From: Campylobacteraceae bacterium
GTDB lineage: Bacteria; Campylobacterota; Campylobacteria; Campylobacterales; Sulfurovaceae
Reading direction: 5' to 3'
Assembly: GCA_026982175.1 (NCBI GenBank)
Contig: JALSHP010000283.1
Location: 1 to 12,933, forward strand
DNA: 12,933 bases
Of this stretch, positions 6,904-12,933 are shown one piece after another (position 1 is the first letter of the stretch; each line of letters begins with the position of its first letter). The notes beneath the pieces are model-generated. The model saw only the letters and a program-made list of their open reading frames with translations, did not search any database and was not told where the DNA came from. The position numbers and the translations under genes are program-made.

Positions 6904-7488
6904 CTCTTTATAGAACTCTTTCATCCAATTAAAATAGGCATACAGCCCTAAAATAATATAAATCATAAAGAGTATCACCGTGGCTAAATAGCCCATCTTC
7001 CAGTAGAGTACAATCGCTACAAAATCAACCACCAACCAATAGAGCCAATTTTCAAGAAGTTTTTGGGTGAGCATCCATGTTGCAATGACTGAAAAAACAA
7101 GTACAAAACTATCCATATAAGCAAGTTTAGCATCGCTATAGGTCGTTGATAGATAGCCAATAATAAGTGAAAATATTAAGCCCACACCTACGAACTTTAG
7201 ATTTTTAGTAAGAGCATAGGTACTAATCTTAAGTGTTTTATCTTCTTTATTTTTACGCCACGCATAAAAGCCATAAACAGACATAATCATGTAGTAAAAG
7301 TTTAAAAGTGAAGAGGAGACCAATGCCCCCTCCCAAAAAATAATGGTATAGATAAGGGTAGAAGCAAATCCAAAAGCCCAAGTCCAAAGCGACTCTTTGG
7401 CGGCTAAAATAACATACGCCACCCCCAAAAGAGCAGCGGTTATCTCCCAATAGGACATGAGCTTGAAGGCGTTGATTATCTCTTGCAT
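6889..7488 (-). CDS. pnuC: PnuC-family vitamin/nucleoside transporter
   Basis: A 199-aa integral membrane protein of the PnuC family, facilitators that pass an unphosphorylated vitamin across the inner membrane; uptake is made one-way by phosphorylation in the cell. Seven or so hydrophobic segments can be picked out. Family-like stretches include WEITAALLGVAYVILAAKES (14-33), LLNFYYMIMSVYGFYAWR (61-78) and, near the C-terminus, WLVVDFVAIVLYW (151-163). Members transport nicotinamide riboside (PnuC), thiamine (PnuT) or riboflavin (PnuX), and I cannot separate these by eye. No kinase for any of them is adjacent. The gene starts 3 bp after the stop of the TonB-dependent receptor without a clear ribosome site, suggesting translational coupling and a shared substrate. 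It ends inside a strong terminator. The symbol names the family, not a proven substrate. Confidence 0.88.
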   Translation of the reverse strand: MQEIINAFKLMSYWEITAALLGVAYVILAAKESLWTWAFGFASTLIYTIIFWEGALVSSSLLNFYYMIMSVYGFYAWRKNKEDKTLKISTYALTKNLKFVGVGLIFSLIIGYLSTTYSDAKLAYMDSFVLVFSVIATWMLTQKLLENWLYWLVVDFVAIVLYWKMGYLATVILFMIYIILGLYAYFNWMKEFYKEKEMP

Positions 7489-7491
7489 GGT

Positions 7492-9585
7492 TTAGTAGTC
7501 ATAAGCTAAGGTTAATCCAAAGGTTCTTGGCATACCTTGTTGGGTATAGACTTCTGTTGTATAGCCATTGCCAGGGTTGTTTCCAAAGCTTCCAAATCCT
7601 CTAGTCTGATAATCTTCATTGGCTAGGTTTCTAGCCCATAGTGAAGCTGACCATGTTCCTTGTGTGTATTCTAGGCTAGAGTTAACTAAAGTATAGGCTT
7701 TGGCTTTGGCATTGTGTCGGTTTGAGAAATATGCTGAACTTTTTCCCTCTATATTTGCTTTGAACATTAAGGCATCGCTTATCATCACATCTCCTCCTAA
7801 GTCATATTGGTAACTTGGTGATTGTGCAGGGGTACGTCCATTCATATTGAGGGAAGAGGGGTTGGGGTCAACATAGTCATCAAATTTTGCTTTGAGCAAT
7901 CCAATATTGGCATAGAGGTGTAGATTGTCATTGGGGTAGAGGTTTGTTTCAGACTCTAAACCATAGTAGTGACCTTTTGCCGCATTGGTGGTGTAGCCTG
8001 TAAATGATGGATTGCCATCTGCATCTTTTCCTGCGACGGAACTGGAAACTTGTTGGTCTCTTCGTTCACCATAGAAGAAGTTTAGACGTGCTTGAAGTTT
8101 ATTGTCTAAAGCAGAAAAAGTACGACCTGCATCAAGATTCCAAAGGGTTTCTGTTTCATATGATTTAGCTTCTGGAATAAGTGAATCATCGGCATTAACA
8201 CCCCCTGGTTTATAGCCTTTTGAAAGCGTAATATAGTGCATGTTGTTTTTGTCTTCTTGGTAGTTCAATCCAATTTTCCCACCAAAAAGTTGTTCTTCTG
8301 TAGTGATACTTACCTTATTTGAGTCACTGTACTTTACTTTCCATTTTTCAGCTCTAATGCCTGTTGTTAGTGTTAATTTGTCTAAGATTTTAGCATCAAG
8401 TTGCCCATAAACAGCCGTAGTTCCTGTTGCATAGCTACTTGTAAAGTTAGAAGGTACTGTCTCTTTGAGCCTGTTTCTGCTTAAATCTTCATCTTCTCGT
8501 TTAACATATGCTCCAAGTGTCCAATCAGTTGAGTTCTTAAAGATACGACCCTCTTCATCTGAAATGACTCTCACATCAAAGTCTGTCTGTTTTCTTTTTC
8601 TGTTGTATTCATCAAAATAGTTATAAGGATATAAATCAGCAGCAAACTCTCCCACATATGACCAATCTTCATCATAAGAGTAGGTAGAGTCTGAATCAGC
8701 ATGACTAAATTTTGCGATAAGATGCATTTTTGAATTGTAGTCAGATGTGAGTTTAATTGACCCTGCTTTCATATTAAGCGTATCTTCTCCAGGGTTATCT
8801 GAATAAGTTGTTCTGTCATTGCTAAAGTTGAACGCATCGTAACCATTATCTATTTTAGAGTGAACAAAGTTAAAGTCAATGGTATTACTCTCATTGACGA
8901 GCCATTTCAAACTCGCTTTTCCATTCATCTCATCAATGTTATTGGTATCGGTACGGTTTAAGTATTTGTTCTCTATGAAGCCATCAGAGGTATTTTTGTA
9001 GAGTGAAACACGACCTAGGAGTTTGTCTTCAATAAGTGTTCCCCCAATTGCTGCTCCAAGGGCTTTTGTGTTGTAGTTTCCTGCTGTGGCTTCTATATGT
9101 GCTTGGGTCTCTTTGCTAGGGGCTTTACTTTGAACATTAATCACTCCTGCCATTGCATTTGCCCCAAATGTTGTTCCCTGTGGTCCTCTTAGTACTTCAA
9201 CTTGTTCGACATCAAACATCCCCACACCAAGTGTAGTGTTTGAAAAGTCAATGCCATCAAGATTAATCCCTACCGATGGATTGATGGGTGTTTCAAATTG
9301 ACCACGTTGTCCAATTCCTCTAATTTGAATAAATTTCCCTTTGGAAGCACCTGCTGAAAAGTTTACATTGGGCGTAGAGGAGAGGGTTTGTGCAAAAGAT
9401 TGTGATGCTTTATCGTAAAGTTTCTCTTCTCCAATGACACTTACAGCATTAGAAGTTTCTGAAAGTTTGGCTTCTCTAAAGTCTGCTGAAACCACAATGG
9501 GGTCTAGTTCTGTTTGGGCTGTGGCAGAGTTGGTTAAAATTGCAGATATTGCAATAAGAGATAGTGTGAATTGTCTGTTCTTCAT
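7492..9585 (-). CDS. TonB-dependent outer-membrane receptor
   Basis: A 697-aa receptor that should carry a scarce solute across the outer membrane using TonB-ExbBD energy. Residues 1-23 form a signal peptide (MKNRQFTLSLIAISAILT..., cut after ATA). A TonB-box-like LDPIVVSA follows at 27-34, then the plug (about 38-160; VEVLRGPQGTTFGANAMAGVINV is the typical plug core), and a beta-barrel to the end with alternating aromatic strands, finishing in GLTLAYDY as expected for recognition by the BAM complex. The start has an AAGG ribosome site 7 bases upstream. Being the first gene of an operon with pnuC points to a vitamin or nucleoside (nicotinamide riboside, thiamine or riboflavin) rather than a siderophore; this is inference from context. 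I saw no TPP or FMN riboswitch upstream, and no clear Fur box. Confidence 0.94.
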   Translation of the reverse strand: MKNRQFTLSLIAISAILTNSATAQTELDPIVVSADFREAKLSETSNAVSVIGEEKLYDKASQSFAQTLSSTPNVNFSAGASKGKFIQIRGIGQRGQFETPINPSVGINLDGIDFSNTTLGVGMFDVEQVEVLRGPQGTTFGANAMAGVINVQSKAPSKETQAHIEATAGNYNTKALGAAIGGTLIEDKLLGRVSLYKNTSDGFIENKYLNRTDTNNIDEMNGKASLKWLVNESNTIDFNFVHSKIDNGYDAFNFSNDRTTYSDNPGEDTLNMKAGSIKLTSDYNSKMHLIAKFSHADSDSTYSYDEDWSYVGEFAADLYPYNYFDEYNRKRKQTDFDVRVISDEEGRIFKNSTDWTLGAYVKREDEDLSRNRLKETVPSNFTSSYATGTTAVYGQLDAKILDKLTLTTGIRAEKWKVKYSDSNKVSITTEEQLFGGKIGLNYQEDKNNMHYITLSKGYKPGGVNADDSLIPEAKSYETETLWNLDAGRTFSALDNKLQARLNFFYGERRDQQVSSSVAGKDADGNPSFTGYTTNAAKGHYYGLESETNLYPNDNLHLYANIGLLKAKFDDYVDPNPSSLNMNGRTPAQSPSYQYDLGGDVMISDALMFKANIEGKSSAYFSNRHNAKAKAYTLVNSSLEYTQGTWSASLWARNLANEDYQTRGFGSFGNNPGNGYTTEVYTQQGMPRTFGLTLAYDY

Positions 9586-9653
9586 AGTTATACCTTTGAA
9601 ATATAATTTTTATGTTAGGTTATATAAAAAATAACATTAAATTATGATTAGTG

Positions 9654-9710
9654 ATATTGGGAACTATTGCGTTTTTCTGTTAGAAAAGCCTTTGAAAATA
9701 TTGGGAGCTA
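9654..9710. promoter_or_regulatory. Paired direct repeat flanking a small hairpin, possible operator
   Basis: ATATTGGGAACTA (9654-9666) and ATATTGGGAGCTA (9698-9710) match at 12 of 13 positions and begin 44 bp apart, close to four helical turns. Between them lies an inverted repeat TTTTCT-GTT-AGAAAA (9673-9687). The set sits in the 185-bp divergent gap between the receptor-pnuC operon and mrp, where a regulator could bind. The repeats are seen; a regulatory role is inference. Confidence 0.35.
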
Positions 9711-9770
9711 AGCAAACTCTTATGATATAAAGTATAAAAGTATGAAAATTATAACAGATAGGAGTCATGA

Positions 9771-10886
9771 ATGACAAATGAAGCAGTCTTAGACGCACTC
9801 AAAAGCGTCACTTATCCAGGGTTTACAAAAGATATTGTAACTTTTGGTTTTGTAAAAGATTTGAATGTCGCAGGAGATAAAGTATCGTTTACTGTAGATA
9901 TTACCTCTTCAGCCGATGAGGTTAAAGTACAAATTGTAAATGAATCAACAGAAGTGCTTAAAAAACTTGGTTTCTTAGCCGTTGATGTACACATTAAAGC
10001 ACCACTACCTCCAAAACAGATGTCAAACTCTCAAACAGGTAAGAACATTGCCCCACACATTAAAAACTTTGTAATGGTGAGTTCAGGTAAAGGTGGCGTT
10101 GGAAAATCAACGACTTCTGTGAACTTGGCGATTGCCATGGCAATGCAAGGTAAAAAAGTTGGTATCTTAGATGCTGATATTTATGGACCAAACATTCCTC
10201 GGATGATGGGTGTTCATGGTGTTAAACCAGAGATGCAAGGAAATAAAGTTCTGCCACTTGAAGCCTATGGAATTGAGATGATGTCCATGGGTTCTCTAGC
10301 AGAAGAGGGTAAATCGCTTATCTGGAGAGGTTCAATGATTATGAAAGCCATTGAGCAGTTCTTGCGTGATATTTTATGGTCAGAGTTAGATGTATTGGTT
10401 ATTGATATGCCACCAGGAACAGGTGATGCACAGCTTTCATTAGCTCAGTCTGTACCTGTAACAGCTGGTATTGTGGTAACAACACCTCAACAAGTAAGTT
10501 TAGATGACTCACGACGTTCACTCAATATGTTTGACAAATTCCACATTCCTATTGCAGGGGTTATTGAAAATATGTCAGGATTCATCTGTCCTTCATGTGA
10601 CACAGAATCAGACATTTTTGGTATGGGAACAGCTGAAGATGTGGCAAAAGAGTACAATACAACACTTATGGCACAAATACCAATAGAACCAGCCATCAGA
10701 CATGGTGGAGATACAGGTCAGCCTATCACTTTCCATCAGCCAGATAGCGAAACAGCAAAACGTTACCATAAAGCAGGGGCAGAGCTTTTAGCTTTCCTTG
10801 ACAAAGTAGCAGCAGAGGGTGGGGTAGATAATGCAGATATGCAACCGACAACACCTCCAGGTGTTTCAGCTTGTAGTACAAAGTAA
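9771..10886 (+). CDS. mrp: Mrp/ApbC family iron-sulfur cluster carrier ATPase
   Basis: A 371-aa P-loop ATPase that carries or transfers Fe-S clusters to target proteins in the cytoplasm. The N-terminal MIP18/DUF59 domain (about 3-78) is followed by the deviant Walker A motif SGKGGVGKST (105-114), LDADIYGPNIPRMMG (133-147), IDMPPGTGD (211-219) and the CxxC pair C273/C276 (FICPSC) that bridges a cluster between subunits. A C-terminal tail of about 20 residues ends in GVSACSTK, with an additional cysteine. The start is fixed by AGGAG six bases before the ATG. An out-of-frame ATG at 9767 opens only a four-codon frame across the start. The gene is divergent from the receptor operon and ends in a hairpin (10885-10910). 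Confidence 0.95.
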   Translation: MTNEAVLDALKSVTYPGFTKDIVTFGFVKDLNVAGDKVSFTVDITSSADEVKVQIVNESTEVLKKLGFLAVDVHIKAPLPPKQMSNSQTGKNIAPHIKNFVMVSSGKGGVGKSTTSVNLAIAMAMQGKKVGILDADIYGPNIPRMMGVHGVKPEMQGNKVLPLEAYGIEMMSMGSLAEEGKSLIWRGSMIMKAIEQFLRDILWSELDVLVIDMPPGTGDAQLSLAQSVPVTAGIVVTTPQQVSLDDSRRSLNMFDKFHIPIAGVIENMSGFICPSCDTESDIFGMGTAEDVAKEYNTTLMAQIPIEPAIRHGGDTGQPITFHQPDSETAKRYHKAGAELLAFLDKVAAEGGVDNADMQPTTPPGVSACSTK

Positions 10887-10910
10887 GCAAAGAGATTTTC
10901 TCTCTTGCTT
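10885..10910. terminator. Terminator-like hairpin after mrp
   Basis: AAGCAA-GAGA pairs with TCTC-TTGCTT (10885-10895 with 10901-10910, one bulged A at 10891, 5-base loop). The first two stem bases are the end of the mrp TAA stop. It lies between mrp and the convergent 73-aa gene. The T-run after it is poor on both strands, so termination is likely but not textbook. Confidence 0.55.
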
Positions 10911-10926
10911 ATCAATTTAAGTGGTT

Positions 10927-11148
10927 TTAGGCAACACGTTGAAGTTGTCTATACCAATCTTCATCTTCATCCACATCAACTACCGTAATCTCTAGACCAA
11001 CTGAACCCATGGTTGCTTTTACAATATACTCTTCAGGAATATCAAGAATCTGCTCACAATAATCCAACGCATTATTAGGTTCAAGCAAATCGCTTAAATT
11101 CCAACTCTTATCTAGTTTTTTTGGTTTAATAACAAAAAACTCTTCCAT
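10927..11148 (-). CDS. Hypothetical acidic small protein (73 aa)
   Basis: I do not recognise this protein. It is 73 aa, acidic, soluble (no membrane segment or signal), with mixed helix and strand: ALDYCEQIL (about 27-35) is probably helical and VGLEITVVDVDEDEDWY (about 50-66) has a strand followed by an acidic patch. The gene is well supported by a very good ribosome site, AAAGGAG, 6 bases before the ATG. It is a single gene, convergent with mrp, and the sequence upstream is AT-rich and shared with nothing else. Possible roles cannot be told from the sequence. Confidence that it is a real gene is high; no function is offered. Confidence 0.72.
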   Translation of the reverse strand: MEEFFVIKPKKLDKSWNLSDLLEPNNALDYCEQILDIPEEYIVKATMGSVGLEITVVDVDEDEDWYRQLQRVA

Positions 11149-11355
11149 ATCTAACTCCTTTAAAATTGATATGTTTAGATTTTAATCAATAAATAATTTG
11201 AATAAGATAAATATTAATCATTAATAATTATATTTATACTCATTTCTTACAAAAAAACACTTATTTTCTAAAATTTAAGTATTAAATAATAAATAATATA
11301 TAAAATAAAACTAAATTTAAATATTAATGTTTAAAAATATTGGAGAGAAGAACAA
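11149..11355. other. AT-rich intergenic region with divergent promoter candidates
   Basis: About 207 bp of very low GC between the 73-aa gene and the 48-aa gene. It should hold promoters for both. TATAAAATAAAA at 11299-11310 recurs exactly at 11553-11564 before the next small gene and may be a shared -10 region. I see no RNA gene, long repeat or additional coding frame here. The gap after the 48-aa gene (11503-11589) is similar and holds an all-A/T inverted repeat, TTTAATTA/TAATTAAA (11510-11529), too weak to call a terminator. Confidence 0.4.
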
Positions 11356-11502
11356 ATGAACAATGAAGAACTTTTAAATGCATATTTAGAGCGATTACGA
11401 TGTTTAAGCCTAGAAGCTTTGGAGCATGAAGAAAAAACAACTGTGCTAGAAGCCTTAAAGAAAGCAATTATTTTTTTAGAGGGCGAGATGAATGGTTATT
11501 AG
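11356..11502 (+). CDS. Hypothetical 48-aa helical protein
   Basis: A 48-codon frame too short for most gene callers. The protein, starting MNNEELLNAYLERLRC and ending in LEGEMNGY, is rich in Leu, Glu and Lys/Arg with heptad-like spacing and is probably two amphipathic helices (about 3-20 and 24-43). GGAGAGAAG lies 5-10 bases before the ATG and serves as a ribosome site, and a TATAAAAT box lies about 50 bases upstream. G and C are clearly more frequent in the frame than in the flanks, which supports coding. I do not recognise a family. A small regulatory or complex-forming protein would fit, but this is only a guess. It is followed 87 bp later by the frameshifted membrane gene on the same strand. 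Confidence 0.55.
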   Translation: MNNEELLNAYLERLRCLSLEALEHEEKTTVLEALKKAIIFLEGEMNGY

Positions 11503-11589
11503 CTAAATTTTTAATTAATAATAATTAAATCAAATACTTTTTAATAACTTAATATAAAATAAAAAACAAAATATATTAAAGGATTTAAA

Positions 11590-12011
11590 ATGGGTACATT
11601 AATATTGGCTATTGAAGCGGGACTATTTTACAATATGATGGTTTTTTATGTATGTGAAGAGAAATCACTTAAAGATGCGGACTTTTCAGATATGAAATGT
11701 TTGATAAAAGAAGAAGTAGATATGTCGGAGTGTTTTGAAACATATAATACCTTACAATATATGTTTTACTTTTTGCTCTCTGCCTTTATTTTGCAGGAGC
11801 AGTTGCCTACCTCTTTTTACTCCCTGCTGGAGTAGAGTTAGCAGGGTTGATGGCGTATATATTTATACCTTCTTTAATTGGTTCGTTTCTAATTTTATTG
11901 GTCAAATGTAGATTTCAACCATTTATTAAATTGGCATCTTCTTTTATGTATGGTAGGGGGTACATTGGTGCAACTGGTGTGGCTGTGGCTTTGGTCTATT
12001 TTATGGTGTAA
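11590..12011 (+). pseudogene. Hypothetical membrane protein gene split by an apparent -1 frameshift
   Basis: The ATG at 11590 has a good ribosome site (AGGA, 6 bases) and opens an 81-codon frame that stops at 11833-11835. Another frame, open from 11748 to the TAA at 12009-12011 with no proper start before a TTG-ATG about halfway, encodes hydrophobic sequence: ALCLYFAGAVAYLFLLPAG, then MAYIFIPSLIGSFLILL, then GATGVAVALVYFMV. Adding one base near the T5 run at 11770-11774 joins them into one 140-aa protein with an N-terminal hydrophobic stretch, a Cys-containing charged loop and three further membrane segments. So this is probably one gene with a one-base deletion, a sequencing error, or a programmed shift. 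Alternatively the 81-aa frame (11590-11835) is used alone. I do not recognise the family. No homologue nearby tells its role. Confidence 0.55.
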
Positions 12012-12034
12012 TCCTTCTACGTCTCTTTTCTATT

Positions 12035-12059
12035 TAGTGGTGCATTAAAATGCACCCTA
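12035..12059. repeat. Palindromic element, possible dispersed intergenic repeat
   Basis: GGTGCAT (12039-12045) pairs with ATGCACC (12050-12056) across a TAAA loop, extended by TAG/CTA outside one bulged T. No T-run follows on either strand, so it is a poor rho-independent terminator. Its form, an arm beginning TAGGGTGCAT when read on the minus strand, resembles the GTAGGGTGC-type palindromes scattered between genes in several bacterial groups. Only one copy is in the window, so repeat status is inference. Confidence 0.45.
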
Positions 12060-12103
12060 CAAATTTCAAACCCCTCTCTTAATTATTTCCGATAAAATTC
12101 GTC

Positions 12104-12109
12104 TATACT
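12104..12109 (+). promoter_or_regulatory. Candidate -10 box for the 92-aa gene and gmhB
   Basis: TATACT lies 17 bases before the ATG at 12127, so a transcript would start about 10 bases before it, just at the AAAGGA ribosome site (12116-12121). That leader would be very short. No convincing -35 box is seen. Confidence 0.35.
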
Positions 12110-12126
12110 ATAACCAAAGGACACTT

Positions 12127-12405
12127 ATGTCAAATTCTGAAAAACCAAATGCTGAAAAATTAAAAAACTTTTTACTTCAAGAGATTATCCCCGATTTAGA
12201 AGAGGCGATTGATGAGATGTTTGCTTTTATTGAAAAAGCTAAAATGGCATCTATTGCTGATAAAGAAGAGCTTCAAGACCTGCAAGAGATGCATGGTGAA
12301 TGTAAAGAGATAGTTGCAGAGATAGAAGCAGGAGAGATGCCAGACGCTGAGGCTGAAGAGATTTTAAAAGAGTTTGTTGAGATGAAAACAGCAGACGAAG
12401 AGTAA
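12127..12405 (+). CDS. Hypothetical acidic helical protein (92 aa)
   Basis: A 92-aa, strongly acidic, Ala/Glu/Met-rich protein with no membrane segment or signal. It is probably almost all helix, with likely helix breaks near PD (22-23) and GEMPDAEAEE (68-77); a helical hairpin or coiled coil is expected. I do not recognise a named family; similar small acidic proteins without known function occur in this phylum. The start has a good ribosome site (AAAGGA, 5 bases before ATG). It ends only 9 bp before gmhB on the same strand, so the two are probably one transcript. A link to LPS heptose synthesis would rest on position alone. Confidence 0.75.
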   Translation: MSNSEKPNAEKLKNFLLQEIIPDLEEAIDEMFAFIEKAKMASIADKEELQDLQEMHGECKEIVAEIEAGEMPDAEAEEILKEFVEMKTADEE

Positions 12406-12414
12406 TACTATCCT

Positions 12415-12933
12415 ATGAAAGCTAAAGCTCTTTTTTTAGACCGTGACGGAATCATTAATATTGACCATGGCTATGTCTATCAGATAGAAAAGTTTGCATT
12501 CACTGAAAGGATTTTTGAACTGCTTCAACTTTTTTTAAAAAAAGGCTATCTACTTTTTATTGTGACCAATCAATCGGGTATTGGTCGAGGGTATTACACA
12601 CAAGATGATTTTGTTGCTTTAACAGAACATATGTTAGCAGAGTTTGTAAAAAGAAACATACTCATAAGCGAAGTAAAGTATTGTTACCACGCACCAGAAG
12701 AAAATTGTGCGTGTCGTAAACCTCAAACAGGTATGGTTGATGCTATTTTAAAAGAGTATGAGATTGACTTAGAAAACTCATGGCTTATTGGGGACAAACA
12801 AAGTGACATTGATTTAGCAATTAATAGTGGCATTCAACATCGTATTGCCATAGGTGAACGAAACATAGAAAATATGGATTACACTTTTAAAGACATTGAA
12901 GCGTGTTATGAGTATTTAACAACGCAGAAGATA
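12415..12933 (+). CDS. gmhB: D-glycero-D-manno-heptose 1,7-bisphosphate 7-phosphatase (3' end outside window)
   Basis: GmhB removes the 7-phosphate of heptose bisphosphate on the way to ADP-heptose for the LPS inner core; it acts in the cytoplasm. This is a HAD-superfamily enzyme of the histidinol-phosphatase/GmhB group. Visible are the nucleophile and acid-base pair D9 and D11 (LFLDRDG), T51 and N52 (VTNQSGIGRG), the zinc loop C90, H92, C98 and C100 (CYHAPEENCACRKP), R101-K102, and motif IV GDKQSD (126-131). The 173 codons present cover nearly the whole usual length; no stop is reached. It could be a histidinol-phosphatase relative, but the short zinc loop and single-domain size favour GmhB. 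It follows the 92-aa gene by 9 bp, with only a distant GAAGAG as ribosome site, suggesting coupling. Confidence 0.9.
   Translation, partial: MKAKALFLDRDGIINIDHGYVYQIEKFAFTERIFELLQLFLKKGYLLFIVTNQSGIGRGYYTQDDFVALTEHMLAEFVKRNILISEVKYCYHAPEENCACRKPQTGMVDAILKEYEIDLENSWLIGDKQSDIDLAINSGIQHRIAIGERNIENMDYTFKDIEACYEYLTTQKI

Noticed and set aside
9586..9770. TPP, FMN or other vitamin riboswitch before the receptor gene
   Set aside because: I looked for the conserved TPP core (CUGAGA and the ACCUGA region) on the minus strand and did not find it; only short repeats and a small hairpin are present.
9767..9781. Four-codon upstream frame across the mrp start (ATGAATGACAAATGA)
   Set aside because: The AGGAG site is well spaced for the mrp ATG at 9771, so the overlapping ATG is most likely chance.
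11149..12126. Toxin-antitoxin or defence island
   Set aside because: The genes are small and unknown, but none shows a recognisable toxin, antitoxin, nuclease or NTPase motif, and no mobile-element genes flank them.

Overview
The window is a piece of a low-GC bacterial chromosome, most likely from the Campylobacterota (Epsilonproteobacteria), perhaps a free-living Sulfurimonas- or Sulfurovum-like organism. The strongest evidence is a three-gene run matching in order and product the Helicobacter pylori genes HP0268, HP0269 (miaB) and HP0270. Supporting signs are a short NusA without the C-terminal repeats, nusA standing apart from rimP and infB, and a compact AT-rich layout. The genus is an inference; only the phylum is well supported. 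Most of the window is housekeeping sequence.

Layout from left to right. (1) 1-623: 3' part of tilS (tRNA-Ile lysidine synthase), open at the left edge. (2) 3151-610, minus strand: an apparent operon of a Xer-type tyrosine recombinase followed by two unrecognised membrane proteins (416 and 141 aa). Their architecture resembles the GspL/GspM or PilM-N/PilO pairs of type II secretion and type IV pilus machines. Its last gene overlaps the end of tilS tail to tail. (3) 5497-3340, minus strand: HP0268-like small nuclease, miaB and a DUF374 acyltransferase-like gene, tightly packed. (4) 5716-6855, plus strand: nusA, ending at a hairpin shared with the convergent pnuC. (5) 9585-6889, minus strand: a TonB-dependent outer-membrane receptor followed 3 bp later by a PnuC-family vitamin transporter, together a plausible two-membrane uptake route for one vitamin or nucleoside. 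(6) 9771-10886, plus strand: Mrp/ApbC iron-sulfur carrier ATPase, divergent from the receptor. (7) 10927-12011: a more AT-rich, less conserved stretch with small unknown genes (73 aa; 48 aa) and a membrane-protein gene that appears split by a one-base frameshift. (8) 12035-12933: a palindromic element, an acidic 92-aa helical protein, and gmhB (heptose bisphosphate phosphatase, LPS core synthesis), open at the right edge.

Translation and RNA functions (tilS, miaB, nusA), cofactor handling (mrp, the receptor-pnuC pair) and envelope biogenesis (DUF374, gmhB) lie side by side without an obvious common pathway. I see no CRISPR array, insertion sequence, tRNA, rRNA or recognisable riboswitch. The least explained parts are the Xer-linked membrane pair, the frameshifted membrane gene and the palindrome at 12035-12059.
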